Source of the DNA: Amoebophrya sp. A120
Taxonomy: Eukaryota > Sar > Dinophyceae > Syndiniales > Amoebophryaceae
Direction: 5' to 3'
Assembly (NCBI GenBank): GCA_905178155.1
Contig: CAJINV010000003.1
Location: forward strand, 1,825,348-1,889,347
Length of the DNA stretch: 64,000 nucleotides
This document shows, one piece after another, positions 12,601 to 23,344 of the stretch. A program made the position numbers and the translations under genes. The notes below the pieces were generated by a model. That model was given only the letters and a program-made list of their open reading frames with translations, was not told where the DNA came from and did no database searches. The first letter of the stretch is position 1; each line of letters opens with the position of its first letter.

Positions 12601-14492
12601 CTCCTGCGGCACAGGCACAGAACCCTCGCCACCCTTCGGTTGTCCAATCGGCGGTGGAGCAGGCACTGCAACTGCAGGGGCATAGCCTGCGCCTCCTCCT
12701 CCGGGCTGCGCCATCGCCGGAGGAGCAGATGCTCCACCACGTGCTGGATAATTATATGATCCACCACCGGGGGCTGCAACCATCGCCGGAGGAGCAGATG
12801 CTCCACCACGTGCTGGATAATTATATGATCCACCACCGGGGGCTGCAACGTTACCCCCGCCAGCTGCAGCCGCAGTACTACTAGATCCTCCAACTGCACC
12901 AGCTTTGGCCCCCGGCATGTCTTCGTAGCCCGCAGCCGTCTCTGCCGCGGACGGTGGCACGCAGAAATCCCAGTTGTGACGGGACACCGAAAACCACGAG
13001 CTGGTCCCGTCCCACGCACTTTTTTCCAGACACCGCGGGTTGGTCGGACAGGCGAAAAACTGCGTTTTCCCGTCGTGCTCGAGTGCCGTGCACAGGTCCG
13101 CGCCGGCCAGCGGCTCCCGGCTGTTCCGCTTCTCCATGCGGGCCATCAGCATCACGGCGTACCGGTCCCGCAGGGGTATCTTCTTGAAGGACGCCTCGCT
13201 GAACTCGCCCGTGTGGGGGTCCCTATCCACAGAAAAAAACCCATCCACATCCATTTTTTGCATGACAAACACAGGACGTAGGGTAGATTTTGATTTTATG
13301 TATGTTTTGCATGACAAATTGGATGTGGATGGGTGTTTTTTCCTGGATAGTCCCGCAGGTGGTCGTACTCCTTCAGCAGCGTGCTGTTCCAGCCGCAGCG
13401 GCAGCCAAAGTGCGCCGTGTGGTCCGGCTCCAGCCCGGAGGGTCGGCAGTAGTCCCACGCGCCCACCGTGGGACGGAGCTGGTGGTGGTTCTCGCCCCCG
13501 TAGGCGTAAAGCGCGTGGTCCCACCCGCCCGGGTCTTTCACGTCCGGCATCAGCACGCGGCAGTCCGGCGAGGATTTCACCTTGCACCACGTGAAGGGCG
13601 TCCCCTGGTGCACGCCGCAAGACAGCTGGCTGCTCGGGTCGCACTCGCAACCCGACGACGTCAGCGGTTGACCTTGACCAGCAGCGCCAGCCGCTGGCGC
13701 CGCGGCCGCCGCAGCTGCTACAACACCGGTGGCACTGCCCGGCTCTGGGTCGATTAACTTCATGAACTGGTCTTCGGTGCCCCCGCTGCTTGGCTCCACC
13801 TCCAGGTCGCGTCGGACCTTGGCCCGCAGGGAGGTGAGGTCCTTGTACAACAGGGAAATCTTGTCCGCCGCGAGATCGTTCTTTTCCGCCACGTTCTGGC
13901 CCAGTTTGCGAGCCGCGGCGGCCGAAGAGCTGCCGGACATGAGTGCCTGGGTGATGTCGTCACGCATGTCTTCCACCTCCCCCAGCGCCCCCACGGCGCC
14001 GCGCACCTGCTTCCCGACCTTCTTCAACAATCCGGCGAACCGCAACCCCGTCTCCTGCGTTTGCTTCTCGAGGGAGCTGATCTTCTGGTGCAGGGCGAGC
14101 TTCTGAACCCGTGTCATGATGGACTCGAACTGTTCCGCCATCGGATCTGCGAATGACGTGGCCTTCACCGGTGGCGCTGCTGAAAAGGAGCTCATCTTGG
14201 TTCCCGCTTGATTGTAGTGCCGCATGCGCATCCGTCCTGAGAGCTGCAGGGGTGAATGGGAACGAACACGCTGGTGCTCCAGGCCACGGCGTTGGCTGTC
14301 GCCATCGTCGCCATACCTCGCCGACGAGCTTGCAGCACTGAAGGACGAGCAACTGCTACTGGTCACACTGCTACTCCGATTTCCAAGCAGGTTTCCATGT
14401 TCGGTTCCATCTCCGGCAGGAAAAAACGCAGTTGGCCGCGGTGGCGTACCGACGCCGTGTTCGTAAAAAAGGTGCTGATGCTGTCCCTGCAT
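3653..14492 (-). CDS. Giant (~3,123 aa) Cys-containing, Ala/Gly-rich modular protein, seven exons
   Basis: Exons on the minus strand: 14492-13350, 13218-12142, 11971-11693, 11443-8998, 8759-6890, 6679-4586 and 4115-3653. They total 9,372 bp (3,124 codons with stop) and all six junctions keep frame. Introns 2-5 are GT-AG; introns 1 and 6 are transposon-like (listed separately). Visible architecture: a coiled-coil-like helix near residues 120-190; Cys-rich modules with patterns such as WCKV...C...WDYC (near 310-360) and FGCRCGW; a hydrophobic Ala/Gly segment at ~773-790 that could span a membrane; long Ala/Gly/Thr linkers; further Cys clusters in exons 4-6; an NPLSGM-type Met/Gly repeat in exon 6; and a Gly/Ala-rich C-terminus. 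The Cys spacing resembles secreted or wall proteins, but I see no convincing signal peptide. No named family recognised. Exon fusion into one gene is inferred from phase and composition. Confidence 0.75.
4121..4585 (-). mobile_element. Introner-like intron 6 of the giant gene (465 bp, TIRs and 5-bp TSD)
   Basis: On the minus strand the element starts TATCAAATGCAAATATGTC and its other end, read inward on the plus strand, starts TATCAAATGCAGAAGTGTC. The two ends match as ~31-bp terminal inverted repeats that continue through TGGGTCTGGAAG. Both flanks carry GGGTG (4586-4590 and 4116-4120), a 5-bp target-site duplication. Removing the element plus one GGGTG restores the frame exactly across exons 6 and 7 (...LGC-YCG...). 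No GT-AG pair fits; an AG acceptor would require a GG donor. Two direct copies of CATGACAAACCTTGTATC lie inside, one near each half. I see no transposase, so it would be non-autonomous. Confidence 0.82.
5880..6010 (-). repeat. Met/Gly/Asn-Pro coding repeat in exon 6
   Basis: An imperfect coding repeat of the type N-P-L-S/G-G-M occurs about five times in exon 6 of the giant gene (units NPLSGM, NPLGGM, NPLSGGM, NPMASM). It lies in a low-complexity linker and probably arose by slippage. Confidence 0.6.
12712..12849 (-). repeat. Perfect 69-bp tandem duplication inside exon 2
   Basis: Two back-to-back identical copies, 12712-12780 and 12781-12849, encode a 23-residue unit twice (core GGGSYNYPARGGASAPPAM). 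I see no difference between the copies at base level, so the duplication is recent or kept uniform. It preserves frame and lengthens a Gly/Ala/Pro linker. Confidence 0.93.
13224..13349 (-). mobile_element. Introner-like intron 1 of the giant gene (126 bp, TIRs and 5-bp TSD)
   Basis: Minus-strand start TATCCAGGAAAAAACACCC and inward-read other end TATCCACAGAAAAAAACCC form ~30-bp terminal inverted repeats that both run into CATCCACATCCA. GGGAC flanks both sides (13350-13354 and 13219-13223) as a 5-bp duplication. Excision with one GGGAC joins ...EYDHLRD to PHTGEFSEA in frame. Two direct copies of TTTGTCATGCAAAA lie inside, the reverse complement of the CATGACAAA motif in the 465-bp element. No GT donor exists at the junction. 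Small non-autonomous DNA-transposon-like intron. Confidence 0.85.
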
Positions 14493-15372
14493 CTTGGCGT
14501 CGATTAGTTTTTGGTGTCACACTTCTACTGTAGCATTTGCCATGTGCCTATTCCTGAACCTACTTAATTTACCGTTACGCGGCTACAACGCTCCTCCTCC
14601 TGTTCGCGTAGTTAGTGAGCTACGTATAAATAGCAGGCGCACGCATAACGGAACCCATACTCCTTGCTGTCATACTTTTGCATCAACATCTTGTTTCCTG
14701 TCATGCCTTCTAAATTTCATCGAGTTCTTGTTCTTCAATTTCAAGAACAAAACTCACCAAAATGCGGTCTGTAACAGGACGAGCAGAGTGGATACCAAGA
14801 AATCATCTGGAGTTTGTTCGTTGTGACGAGGCGGAAAAATTAAAACGATGAAACTCAGCAAAGGTGCTCTTTTCCTCGCGTAAATTTTTTTTTGTGACAA
14901 CGCTGCACTCCTCTGGACGATCATTCAACATTTCACTCTTCGTCGTAGCGCTAAACACGAAACCGCTCTTCAACACAGCAACAAAGACCTCACCTCGAGC
15001 CGAACGACAACGTGAAATGCATTCGTGTTGGTGTTGGACGCGCGTTTCAAAGAACATAAAAAAATGTATCTCCGAGATGCGCAACGGCGCGAGCAACGAA
15101 AGCGCAGCGTTGCCTCCCGCTTCTAAGTCGTAGCACTGGCAGGGCAGAAGCTGTCATCATATCGGAACTGGCCTTTGTAGATGTGAAACTCAGGCTGACC
15201 TTCTCGCTCTCGCTGCTGGTATTCATATTCATATATCGTTCGTGTTTTTCTTTCACTTTCTGTTTCGTCACTAGATTTTTCTTATAGTCATCATCTATTT
15301 TCGTTATATGTCGGCATCTTGTTCGGGGGCCAGATTTGCCGTTTGTGTTCCACCCCTGTCCATCTCCCCTCG
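14493..15372. other. Intergenic between giant gene and EHD gene
   Basis: About 0.88 kb upstream of the giant gene and downstream of the EHD stop. Only short frames on both strands without recognisable motifs. It presumably contains the EHD 3' UTR and the giant-gene promoter. Nothing else is supported. Confidence 0.5.
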
Positions 15373-17614
15373 TCAGGCTCCCGACAGTGCATCGTGACCG
15401 GTTATGTGCCGCTTGTGTTCCCCGCCCGAATGCTTGCTGCTGCTGCTGCTGTGCGCCGGCGCAACCGGAGGCGGTTTTTCCATGCACTCCGGGAGCTCGC
15501 TGGGCAGCTCCAAGCCTTGGAGCTTCATCTCGATGAAGTGCTGGGCGAGAGCGTACTCGTAAAGCGAGAGTTTGCCGTCCTTGTCCACGTCTGCCAACTT
15601 CCAAATTTTGTGCAGCATTCCATTGTTCAGCTTCGAGAGCTCCATACGCGTTTTCGCTTGCAGCCCACTGATCTTGCCTTCCTTGTCCGGACCAATGCTT
15701 ACGAAGTCCCGCTCGTATTTCCCTGTTGTTGAAAAGCAGGTGCAGGTGAGATAAACAGGAGAAGATGAAGAACAAATGGAGATGAAATATGGTATCAATC
15801 TTCACTTATGATGAGGCGAACCGAAAACAGTAGGAAAAATTCATTGTACGTGTGTCCGGCGGGCTCTGGAGATATTGACTGGTCAAGTAGGTCGCCTCGG
15901 TTACCCCTCCCTCTTTGTTAACCGCGAACGGGCTGGGATCCGGAGATTGGAACGGAAGCTTCGCATTCGGTTCTTGCAGGAGCGTCTCGCTCGGAATCAG
16001 CTTCAGCAATTTTTGGACGTCTCGTTCCAGCATTTTCTGCAGTGCCTGTGTTTATTGTCGGAGGTTGTCCTCGCGAAGCGGCAGTAGATCGGGAAAACTA
16101 CGTACAAACACTTGCAGAACCACAGTTACAGGAAAAAGCACGACGTGGGCGTGGTAAAATGAAAATCGAAATATGGTCTACCGCCCTAAAAGTGGATGAT
16201 GATATCTTTTACGAAGTCATTAGTACCTGAATTTGTTTGGGATCGATAGTTTGCAGCTTTGAAAACTCGAAGCAGGTGAGGCGCCTCTGGAGGGCCTGCA
16301 CGTTGGGGAAGTCCCCCAGCGGAAGCGAATGCTGCTTCGAGAGCGACTGGCAGATGCTGCCCAGGTTCCGAATGAGTTCCCTTTGCTTGGAGCTCCCGCC
16401 CCACAGCGTTGGCATTTCCTTGCGGAAATGGTCCATCAGGTAGGAGTGTACGCGCAGGAGCCGGGCGCGCTTGATCAAGTCGTTCAGCTGTCGTGTGGCG
16501 GAATTTCGGGGCAGCGCCGAAATCGCAGTATAAAGGTCGTTCTCTTCCATCTCAAAAAGTTTGCGCTGCTCATCGTTTTCTAACGGCTGGTCCCAAAAGC
16601 TGCCCAGAAACACGCGAGCCACTTCGGGCGTGTGAATCACTTTTCCAAGACTCCACATCATCGCACCGTACACGCGCATCAGCTGCTGCGTTGATATCTG
16701 GAACAAGATGCAGTATAATGATGTTATCTTTCTCAAGTACAAGTGTATGGTGCGTTTTGAATCTAACGCAAACATCACTACACTGGTACACTATAAATTT
16801 ACGTTGCATAAGTACATACATGCGTGAATGCTACAACAAGTTTGCGTATTACAGAAAATGCGTGTAAGTCACTCATTCGCAATTGTTTTCACTTCACAAT
16901 AAACCGAATGTTACAAACAAAATTATGTTGTCCTATTTATACCCGATCCGCTTTGTTGAGCACGATTTTGATTTTGCTATCGTTTCCCTTCAGCTGGTGG
17001 ATGCATCGTTTAAACTCGTCCGAGATATCCAACTTGTGCGCGTCAAACAAGAGGATCACGAGATCGCTGCGGTCCGCGAACCATTTAATGACACCCTCGA
17101 AGTCGTACCCGCGCTGCAGGCGCTGCTTTTCGCCCGACAGGACGCCGGGGGTGTCGATGAAGGTGAGTCCCTCCAGGATCGGATTGTTCAGTTGGACGCA
17201 CTCCAGTCGCTGCAAAAAGTTGTTGCCAAAGTTCGCGAGCTGCGTGAAGGGCATCGTGTTGTCCACGACCAGGGCATTCCCAGGAATGATGCGATCCGTT
17301 TTCCCGTGCATTACCGTCACAAACTTGTCCGTCGTGGGCTCGGGGCCGATGCGAAGGCCCGGGTAGTCCCGCTCTAACAGGTGCCGGATGAAGCTGGACT
17401 TGCCCGTGCTGTACTGGCCCATCAGCAGCACCATGGGCTTGGCCGCAAAATCCGCGTCCGTCAGCCGGGGGGCGTAACACTGGTGAAACAGGGACGCGGA
17501 TTCCAGGGGCAGCATGTTCTCCCGGTAACAGGTCTGAATCCCCTCGGTCACCGTGTTGTACAGCTCCTTGTAGGCGTCGCTGCCCTTCTTCTCCCCCAAC
17601 ATCCACTTCAACAT
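15373..17614 (-). CDS. EHD: EHD/RME-1 family dynamin-like ATPase with C-terminal EH domain
   Basis: Four exons: 17614-16943, 16697-16227, 16045-15850 and 15722-15373, 563 codons with stop, all GT-AG and in frame. The family is unmistakable: P-loop GQYSTGKS at residues 66-73, the RIGPEPTTD switch region, DTPG followed by SGEKQR, LLFDAHKLDISDEF, and NKAD at 220-223. A helical part follows with QQLMRVYGAMMWSLGK, LPRN and LNDLIKRARL. The EH domain occupies about 447-530, with EF-type loop DVDKDGKLSLYE and the preceding IWKLAD motif; a Ser/His-rich tail ends the protein. Length matches animal EHD1 (~535 aa). Known role of the family: ATP-driven tubulation and scission of endosomal membranes and ciliary-vesicle work; the EH domain binds NPF peptides. 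The ATG at 17614 aligns with the usual EHD start; a TAG lies in frame 13 codons upstream. Confidence 0.95.
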
Positions 17615-19130
17615 TTTCTTTGGGCTGTTGATGGCGCTGGGGGTTTGCAACTAGAAGTAGAACGACTGGGTTACGCGGCTGCCCGAGGAACGGGCTTGTG
17701 GGAATCTTCTTCCTTGTCCTGGATCAGAGAACACAGTGGTCGTGCGTGGCCATAATTGCACTCAGGTTGGTCCTCTGCAGAGTGCACTATGTGTTTGCAT
17801 CGAAGTGTCAGTACGATTAGGAAACAAGGACGCGCAGACGATAAAAATGCCTCGGAAGAAGGCTCCTTTCGGATAAGAAACCTTCAATCAAAGAGAATGT
17901 CACGACGAGCTCTTTCCAGAAGTAAGCGCGCCGGGCCTTCCTCGACCTTGCAACACACACAAAATTAAGGAAAACCGCGGTCAAGATCGGTACCTCTACC
18001 TTGAACTTGATCCTGAAAATGCACGATCACGAAAACAAAAGATGATCTTTATCTTCAGCTTCCTTTTCTTGCTGGATCTATCCTTACCTGGTCGTCGTTT
18101 GGTCGTACAGCTGTTTTTAGGTGAGCGCCTGATCTCGCAGCGCGAAACGCCGGAAAAAAATCATCTCCAAAGATGGCAAAACCAAAATCACGATCCCATG
18201 GAGTAGCTGTAGTTTTACACATGCAGCTTAAAGCAAAAGGTACATACAGGAACAACAACAAGCCTTGAACTTTTCAGCCGGCTACAAATCTTTATGTAGC
18301 GCCTCCTGCGCAATCGTACGCGCGCAGCGAAAGTTCATTGATTCGAAACACGTCGTCAGACACAATCACAATCAACAATTTCGTTACATTTGAAACATGG
18401 CAACAAGAAGATTTAGGTATAGAAATAGCTCAGTCTCACCAACCGCAACCATCCATTGGTAAAAGACGCCTCGACAAACGAGGCTATCCTGATGACAGAT
18501 CGCCACAAGGTGGTAATCGGAGGACAAGTTCTGGTACATAGTTAGCTGCAACTGAAAGAAACTGCTGGAAAACGCTACTTTTCTAGCTAGTGTCAGGAAC
18601 CCCACTGGGAAATTCACCATCTTCCAGTGAGGTGGTTCAAAGGCTCAGGTAGATGGAGCAGAAAAAGATATTCAGGTTGTAGTACATTAACGTATAGAGT
18701 CATTGTAAAAATGACCAATTGCAGGTGCGGCGCCGAAGTTGTTGAGCTATTTTCATTTTCTTCTCCTTCATCGCTTTCTTCGATTACATTTCTCGAAGTA
18801 GGAGACTCATCAGAAATCAAGCGTCCGACGACGTGCGCACTAAAACCCAAATCGCCACTAGCTAGTCTCTTTTACCTCTTGTTGTGCGTCCTCCGAAATA
18901 ATCCAGTTGCGGTGTCCGCGCAGGGCCACCACCAACACTCAGTTCATGAACGCGTCCGCGCCGGCGCAGGGACGCGATCATTGTACGCAACGAGGTTCCT
19001 GTTCGTTGGAGATGTTGAGAGCAGGAGAGCTGCACGATGATTCAATCACGTCGACTCCCCACGAAAGCCGACACCCACAACAGCATCTGCATCCAGGCAC
19101 TTTCCTAGAGATTTCAGTTTCTACTGACGT
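17615..19130. other. Intergenic, no gene seen
   Basis: About 1.5 kb holding the EHD 5' region and the 3' flank of the next gene. Short frames on both strands are scattered and lack motifs or consistent splice joins. A possible 5' non-coding EHD exon ending in an intron with acceptor TTCTAG at 17651 is conceivable but unproven. Confidence 0.45.
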
Positions 19131-20757
19131 TCAGTTTCTACTGCCGGTGTCGTCGTAGTTGATGCTCTGCGCATGCTCGCCCTGGCGAGTCTCGTGAATG
19201 CGACTTGCGACGTTGAAGCGGCGGCGACTTCGGTACACACTGGTCGCCGGGGCCGGTCGGTCCTTTGCCGTGCTGTTCGCGGAGTACTTCTCTATCGTGG
19301 TCGCGGATAGACCCGCCGCTTTTCGTGCCTGGATTTCGACGCACTTTTGGTCCGTTACAGGACCACCTCCCGGGGGCGGCGAGGCACTGCGATCACGGTT
19401 CGGGGGAACGGGCGGTGCTAGAGGTTGCTGGTGATGCCCTTTGCTACCTGCGTGTTTGAAGATGGTGCAATGGCGGGTCTTGCAGTTTTATCAATGTCGC
19501 ATCAATTATCTTGGTCTACTCGTCGTGATAGAGGTAGCACGGCATCATTTGTGAGTGTCGATGTTGATGTCTGATGTTCATACTTTCGACTACGTACTGG
19601 TACTCTCCATGTCTAATTCTATCGTTCATACGACAAGTACCTGCGTTCTCTGCCGAAAATTGTTGCGCGCTGTCGTGTCGACCTGGTGCACAGTATTCTT
19701 CTTTTGCGATTCGTCGCAGCGAGCCTGCTGATGGACCGCGATGCAGTTTCGCACCTGCCGGAGCAGATCTGGGCCGCGACGAGGACTGCTTCGCTTTGCT
19801 CGAAGATGATGAGCTACCACCACGGTCAGCCCGCGCAGCTCCAGGAACGCCCCCAGTTGGTAGAGGGTAAATCGTCTCGTCGTCCACTCTCGCCTCCAAC
19901 GGCCACCCGACGGTGTGTTCCTGCTGCCCGGCCAACTCCGGATCCTCGTGCGCGCCACGCTTCTTCCTTGGACTGATTGGCACCTTGATCGCGTCATAGT
20001 TTCCGCTGTCGATCCTTTCCTTCCGCCGTTGCTCCCCGATTGGATCGCGCTCTCCCCAGTCCCGCTTCGGCGCCCTGCCCCCGGTGAGCGATCGGGAAGA
20101 TCGCGCCTTCTTCAAAAACAGCATCTTCGGCGAGAGAGGCTGTCTCATCTTTTCACCCAACGACGAGCCCCTTGGGTTTGACGGCGAGCCCGCAGCGCCT
20201 CCTGCAGCGGGGGCCCCGAAGCAAAGGTTCATGCCGTCTCCAGTTGGGTCGCTGTCCCGCCTTCGGGTAGCAGTTCTTCGGCTGTGGTTTTTATTTCTAC
20301 CGGAGAACAAAGACAGTCTTCGTTTGCTTTTGTAGCCGCTGGCGTGGAAGAGGTCGTGGTGGAAAAACTTTTGTTTTTGGTCGTCGTGGTACTCGGCGTC
20401 GCCATTGTGCCAGAAGATGCCCGCCTGCACTTCCCGGCAGTTTTTGTCCAAATCCTGGCCGCTGACGTAGTCGACGACCAAGTCCGGGTTCATGGCCATG
20501 CCCAGCGGCTTTTTCCGCATTCCCACCACCTGCAGTCCACCGCCGTCGCCGCCCCCAGTGGCAGCGCCCGACGAGGACGAAGACCCCTCTTCGTTGTGCA
20601 CCCATCGCACCACACGACACCGCTCGTTAGTTCCCGTGGGCTGCAGCTGCAGGCAGATCCGCTGATTCGTCAGCTGCTCCGACAACGCGCCCGAGACAAA
20701 ACTGGCCTTCTTCAGAGCCGCCTCCGACACGCTCGCGTGCATTTTTTCTTTCTTCAT
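19131..20757 (-). CDS. Unknown basic protein, two exons
   Basis: Exon 1 is 20757-19641 (ATG at 20757) and exon 2 is 19447-19131; a GTACTTG donor and CACGCAG acceptor join in phase 1 to give 477 residues. Exon 2 is open in exactly one frame and ends in TGA, which supports the join. N-terminal ~120 residues look folded (QRICLQLQPTGTNERC, RWVHNE, MNPDLVVDYVSGQDL, GIFWHNGDAEYHDD). The rest is rich in Arg, Ser, Pro and Gly, with basic clusters such as SPRKKRG and YRSRRRFN near the end. No family recognised. The basic low-complexity tail could bind nucleic acid or microtubules, but that is speculation. Confidence 0.75.
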
Positions 20758-21316
20758 TCTTTCTGTCTTGTAGCAGAAATCGGGAGCACACTAGCGAAAC
20801 GAACCGTACGGTACCTCCGAGGATAAGTACGAGTTTTTGTTTTTCCTAAACTGAATCAGTTGTGCAGCTGTTCACTCATACAACGCATGTGCTGCTCCAA
20901 CTGCATTCACAAAGAGCGAAGACGAAGACCGACTGAAAATTCATTGCGATGTTTCTCACAGACCCAGACGAAAACGACTCTCCACCACTACAACCCTCCC
21001 GCTCGTCATATCTTTATTTGTTCTCATTGCAATCATTGAGATTATCGCGCAAAAACAAGTTCGGTGCATCGGAACAAATGCATGTAGAATGCATCTTCTT
21101 CCTTGTCTCTCACTCTCACTGAAGTTGAACACAAGCAACGACAGTGCTTGCAATGCACATATTCGTCGCACCAGGGAACCGCCGCCGGCCATATGATGGC
21201 CATGATCATGAAAGTGGCTCACTCTCCAGGCGGATGTGTCTTCTTGTTAGCAGTAGGCATCGCAGGAAAAAGCCACACAATGACACAGCAGCGTGCGTGC
21301 TGGTAATATTTGTCAA
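20758..21316. other. Intergenic, nothing supported
   Basis: About 0.56 kb upstream of the basic-protein gene. Only short frames without motifs. It likely contains that gene's promoter. Confidence 0.45.
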
Positions 21317-21640
21317 TCACACGACTATGCGCCGCCTGGCGCGATTCTTGGCCCGGCGCGAATGGGAATGACCGCAAAATAGGCGCGCCAAGGCTTCGAC
21401 CGCTCTCTGCGAGCTCCGTGGGGCATCATCGGGCGAAGCTAGCTGCGAGGCGGGCGGCAGAGCGGCCACTTTGAAAAGAACGCACCCCGCAAAATGCTTT
21501 CGGCTATCCCCGGCCGCGCAGCAAGCGCAGGCTTGGAACGGCGGACAGTTCGCGCAACCCGTCACGCCATGGCCTCCCAATCCTCGTCGTGTATGGAACA
21601 AAAAAGCGCCACGAGCATCACTATCACTAAAATGGAACTC
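21317..21640 (-). pseudogene. Decayed or partial copy of the neighbouring zinc-finger gene
   Basis: In the minus frame at about 21562-21460 the protein reads CANCPPFQACACCAAGD...FAGCVLFKVA. It lines up with CLSCGFHACRRCAGGD...AAGCVLFEVA of the gene just upstream (21805-22635). The 5' side of the match also shares TTGTTCCATA with the upstream exon's acceptor region. The second half diverges (no H-rich or IBR motif), and no clean acceptor or start was found. It is either a truncated duplicate or an additional exon of an ancestral repeat array. Direction and spacing fit a tandem duplication. Confidence 0.55.
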
Positions 21641-21804
21641 ATGAAGGACGAGAACGACAAGCAACGAGGTCGAGGCGGCTTAGCTATATACTCGCGCTGA
21701 CAAAAAAACACGCCAACCAGCCCCCCTTCGAATTATTTCCCTTAGCTCTGCAAAACATGAGGGCGAGCGCGAGCGCATAGATTCGCATGGCAGTGCCTTC
21801 TACC

Positions 21805-22635
21805 TTAACCGAAGATGTGTGACTGCTCGCTTAGCTTTTTCGCGACATACATAGTGGAAGCAAGCGCCGTAGGCACCTGCGCGCCCACAGCCTCACGCGC
21901 ACAAATGTAGGCCCTAGGGCCGAGAAGCAAGCAGGGCGGCAGACCAGCACCGGCCCCGCACTTGATGCGATCGCACCCCTCTGCTTTGTCTACCCGGGCG
22001 CGACAGTGCGGACACTGGTGACGAACGGAGTGCAGGAGTGCTCCCAGTTGTGCCGCCAGCTGCGCAGCCCGGGACTCGGCGGAACCTTCGGCCTCCACGC
22101 GAAGCCGTCTGGCAACGCTGCGCGAAGGGATCGCAGGGTGGGCCAATTCGTGGCAATGCATGCAAACCTCCAGCCCGCACTTGCGGCAGAGCAGCGCGAC
22201 CACCTCGCTCTTCGCCACTTCGAACAGCACACAGCCCGCGGCGTGCCCTGTGGCTTTCACGTCGCCGCCCGCGCATCTCCTGCAGGCGTGAAAGCCACAG
22301 CTGAGGCAGCGCATCGACGTCCTGGCGCAGCTATGGAACAAACAACAACAAGTACAAGCATGCTCATGTTCATACTGTGGTTATTTTGTTTTTTTTTTCT
22401 ATGGGTAGTTGAATTTCTTCAGCCTAGTGCTCATCGCCCTCTTTATATGCCTCCTCAAACAGCCAGGATAAACCACTCTCCGTATAATCATTGTAATATA
22501 CTCGAGTAAATGTACATGGGCGAACGACGGCGAACTTTCTTTTCTCCTCGGGAGCACCATCCTCTCCACTCTAGTTCCCAACTTCGGTTCTACGGAACTG
22601 GTGGATTTCGCACCACTATAAAAGTCGCCGCACAT
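21805..22635 (-). CDS. IBR/RING-type zinc-finger protein (RBR E3-like fragment)
   Basis: Proposed exons 22635-22502 (ATG at 22635) and 22330-21805, joined in phase 2 by a GTATAT donor and CCATAG acceptor; 219 residues. Cysteine pairs follow a ring/IBR-like order: CLSC and CRRC (residues 54-64), CRKC (94-97), CMHCHELAHP (102-111), then CPHC near 152 and the hallmark VDKAEGCDRIKCG at 159-171, which resembles the IBR/RING2 core of RBR ubiquitin ligases. The last 45 residues lose the Cys/His pattern, so either the final zinc knuckle has decayed or an unrecognised short intron follows KCG. In the family such domains transfer ubiquitin through a catalytic Cys in RING2; a full catalytic module is not visible here, so ligase activity is doubtful. 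Confidence 0.62.
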
Positions 22636-23344
22636 CTACTTTATTAGTTCTTGTTGTTTCATGTGCTTTTTCTTTTCACAGCTGGCTCAAACCACTCACT
22701 GTCAGACGTACGACTAAGTCAAACCACAAGACGACTTAGAACAACACTCACACTTAGATCTTACTGAGTGCTCATTTCCATTTGCAACACGAACGGGAAC
22801 ACACGGGGAAACCCAGATGAGGTCAAAACACTTCGCATTTATTTGTGAAATGAAGTAAAAATAGAAGTGGCTTTGACCCAAAGGTCTGCTTCAGGGAAAG
22901 TTCGCTGCGTATTTCTCTGTCTTGATTGAAGACACGGAGCTTGATATCGATTGTGAAAAAGTCTTCAAAGTGTGGCATTTGAAATTGAATCCAAGAGAAG
23001 TCGTGTGTCGTTGTCGGTCCGTTCTCTCTGTCTCAGTGGAGTCGTGCGAGTAGTCTAGTGCTTATAAACAGGAACAGAAACAGACCAAATATCACGATTG
23101 CTTAAAGAGTCCATTTCTTCTTCTGATCTGCAAAAAAATTATCAAGCTGGTTCAGCTACAGCTGCGCCGAGCTGGTGGTGCAAAATTGAAATCACATATA
23201 CAATTATAAACATACATATTTCAAATTTCATCATACACATCGATATTCCAGTGCATTTCGGTCTTTCTCTTTATTTCTCATTCTACATTATAGAGTTCTG
23301 CATCTAGAGGATAAAGTACTCCTGCACCTGCTGTCGTCACGCCG
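22636..23344. other. Intergenic, AT-rich, no gene seen
   Basis: About 0.7 kb between the F-box gene stop and the zinc-finger gene start. It is AT-richer than the genes, with no motif-bearing frame. Presumed 3' UTR and promoter sequence. Confidence 0.5.

Noticed and set aside
17615-17650. EHD start at 17650
   Set aside because: The codon is TTG directly after an in-frame TAG. The ATG at 17614 matches the known EHD N-terminus.
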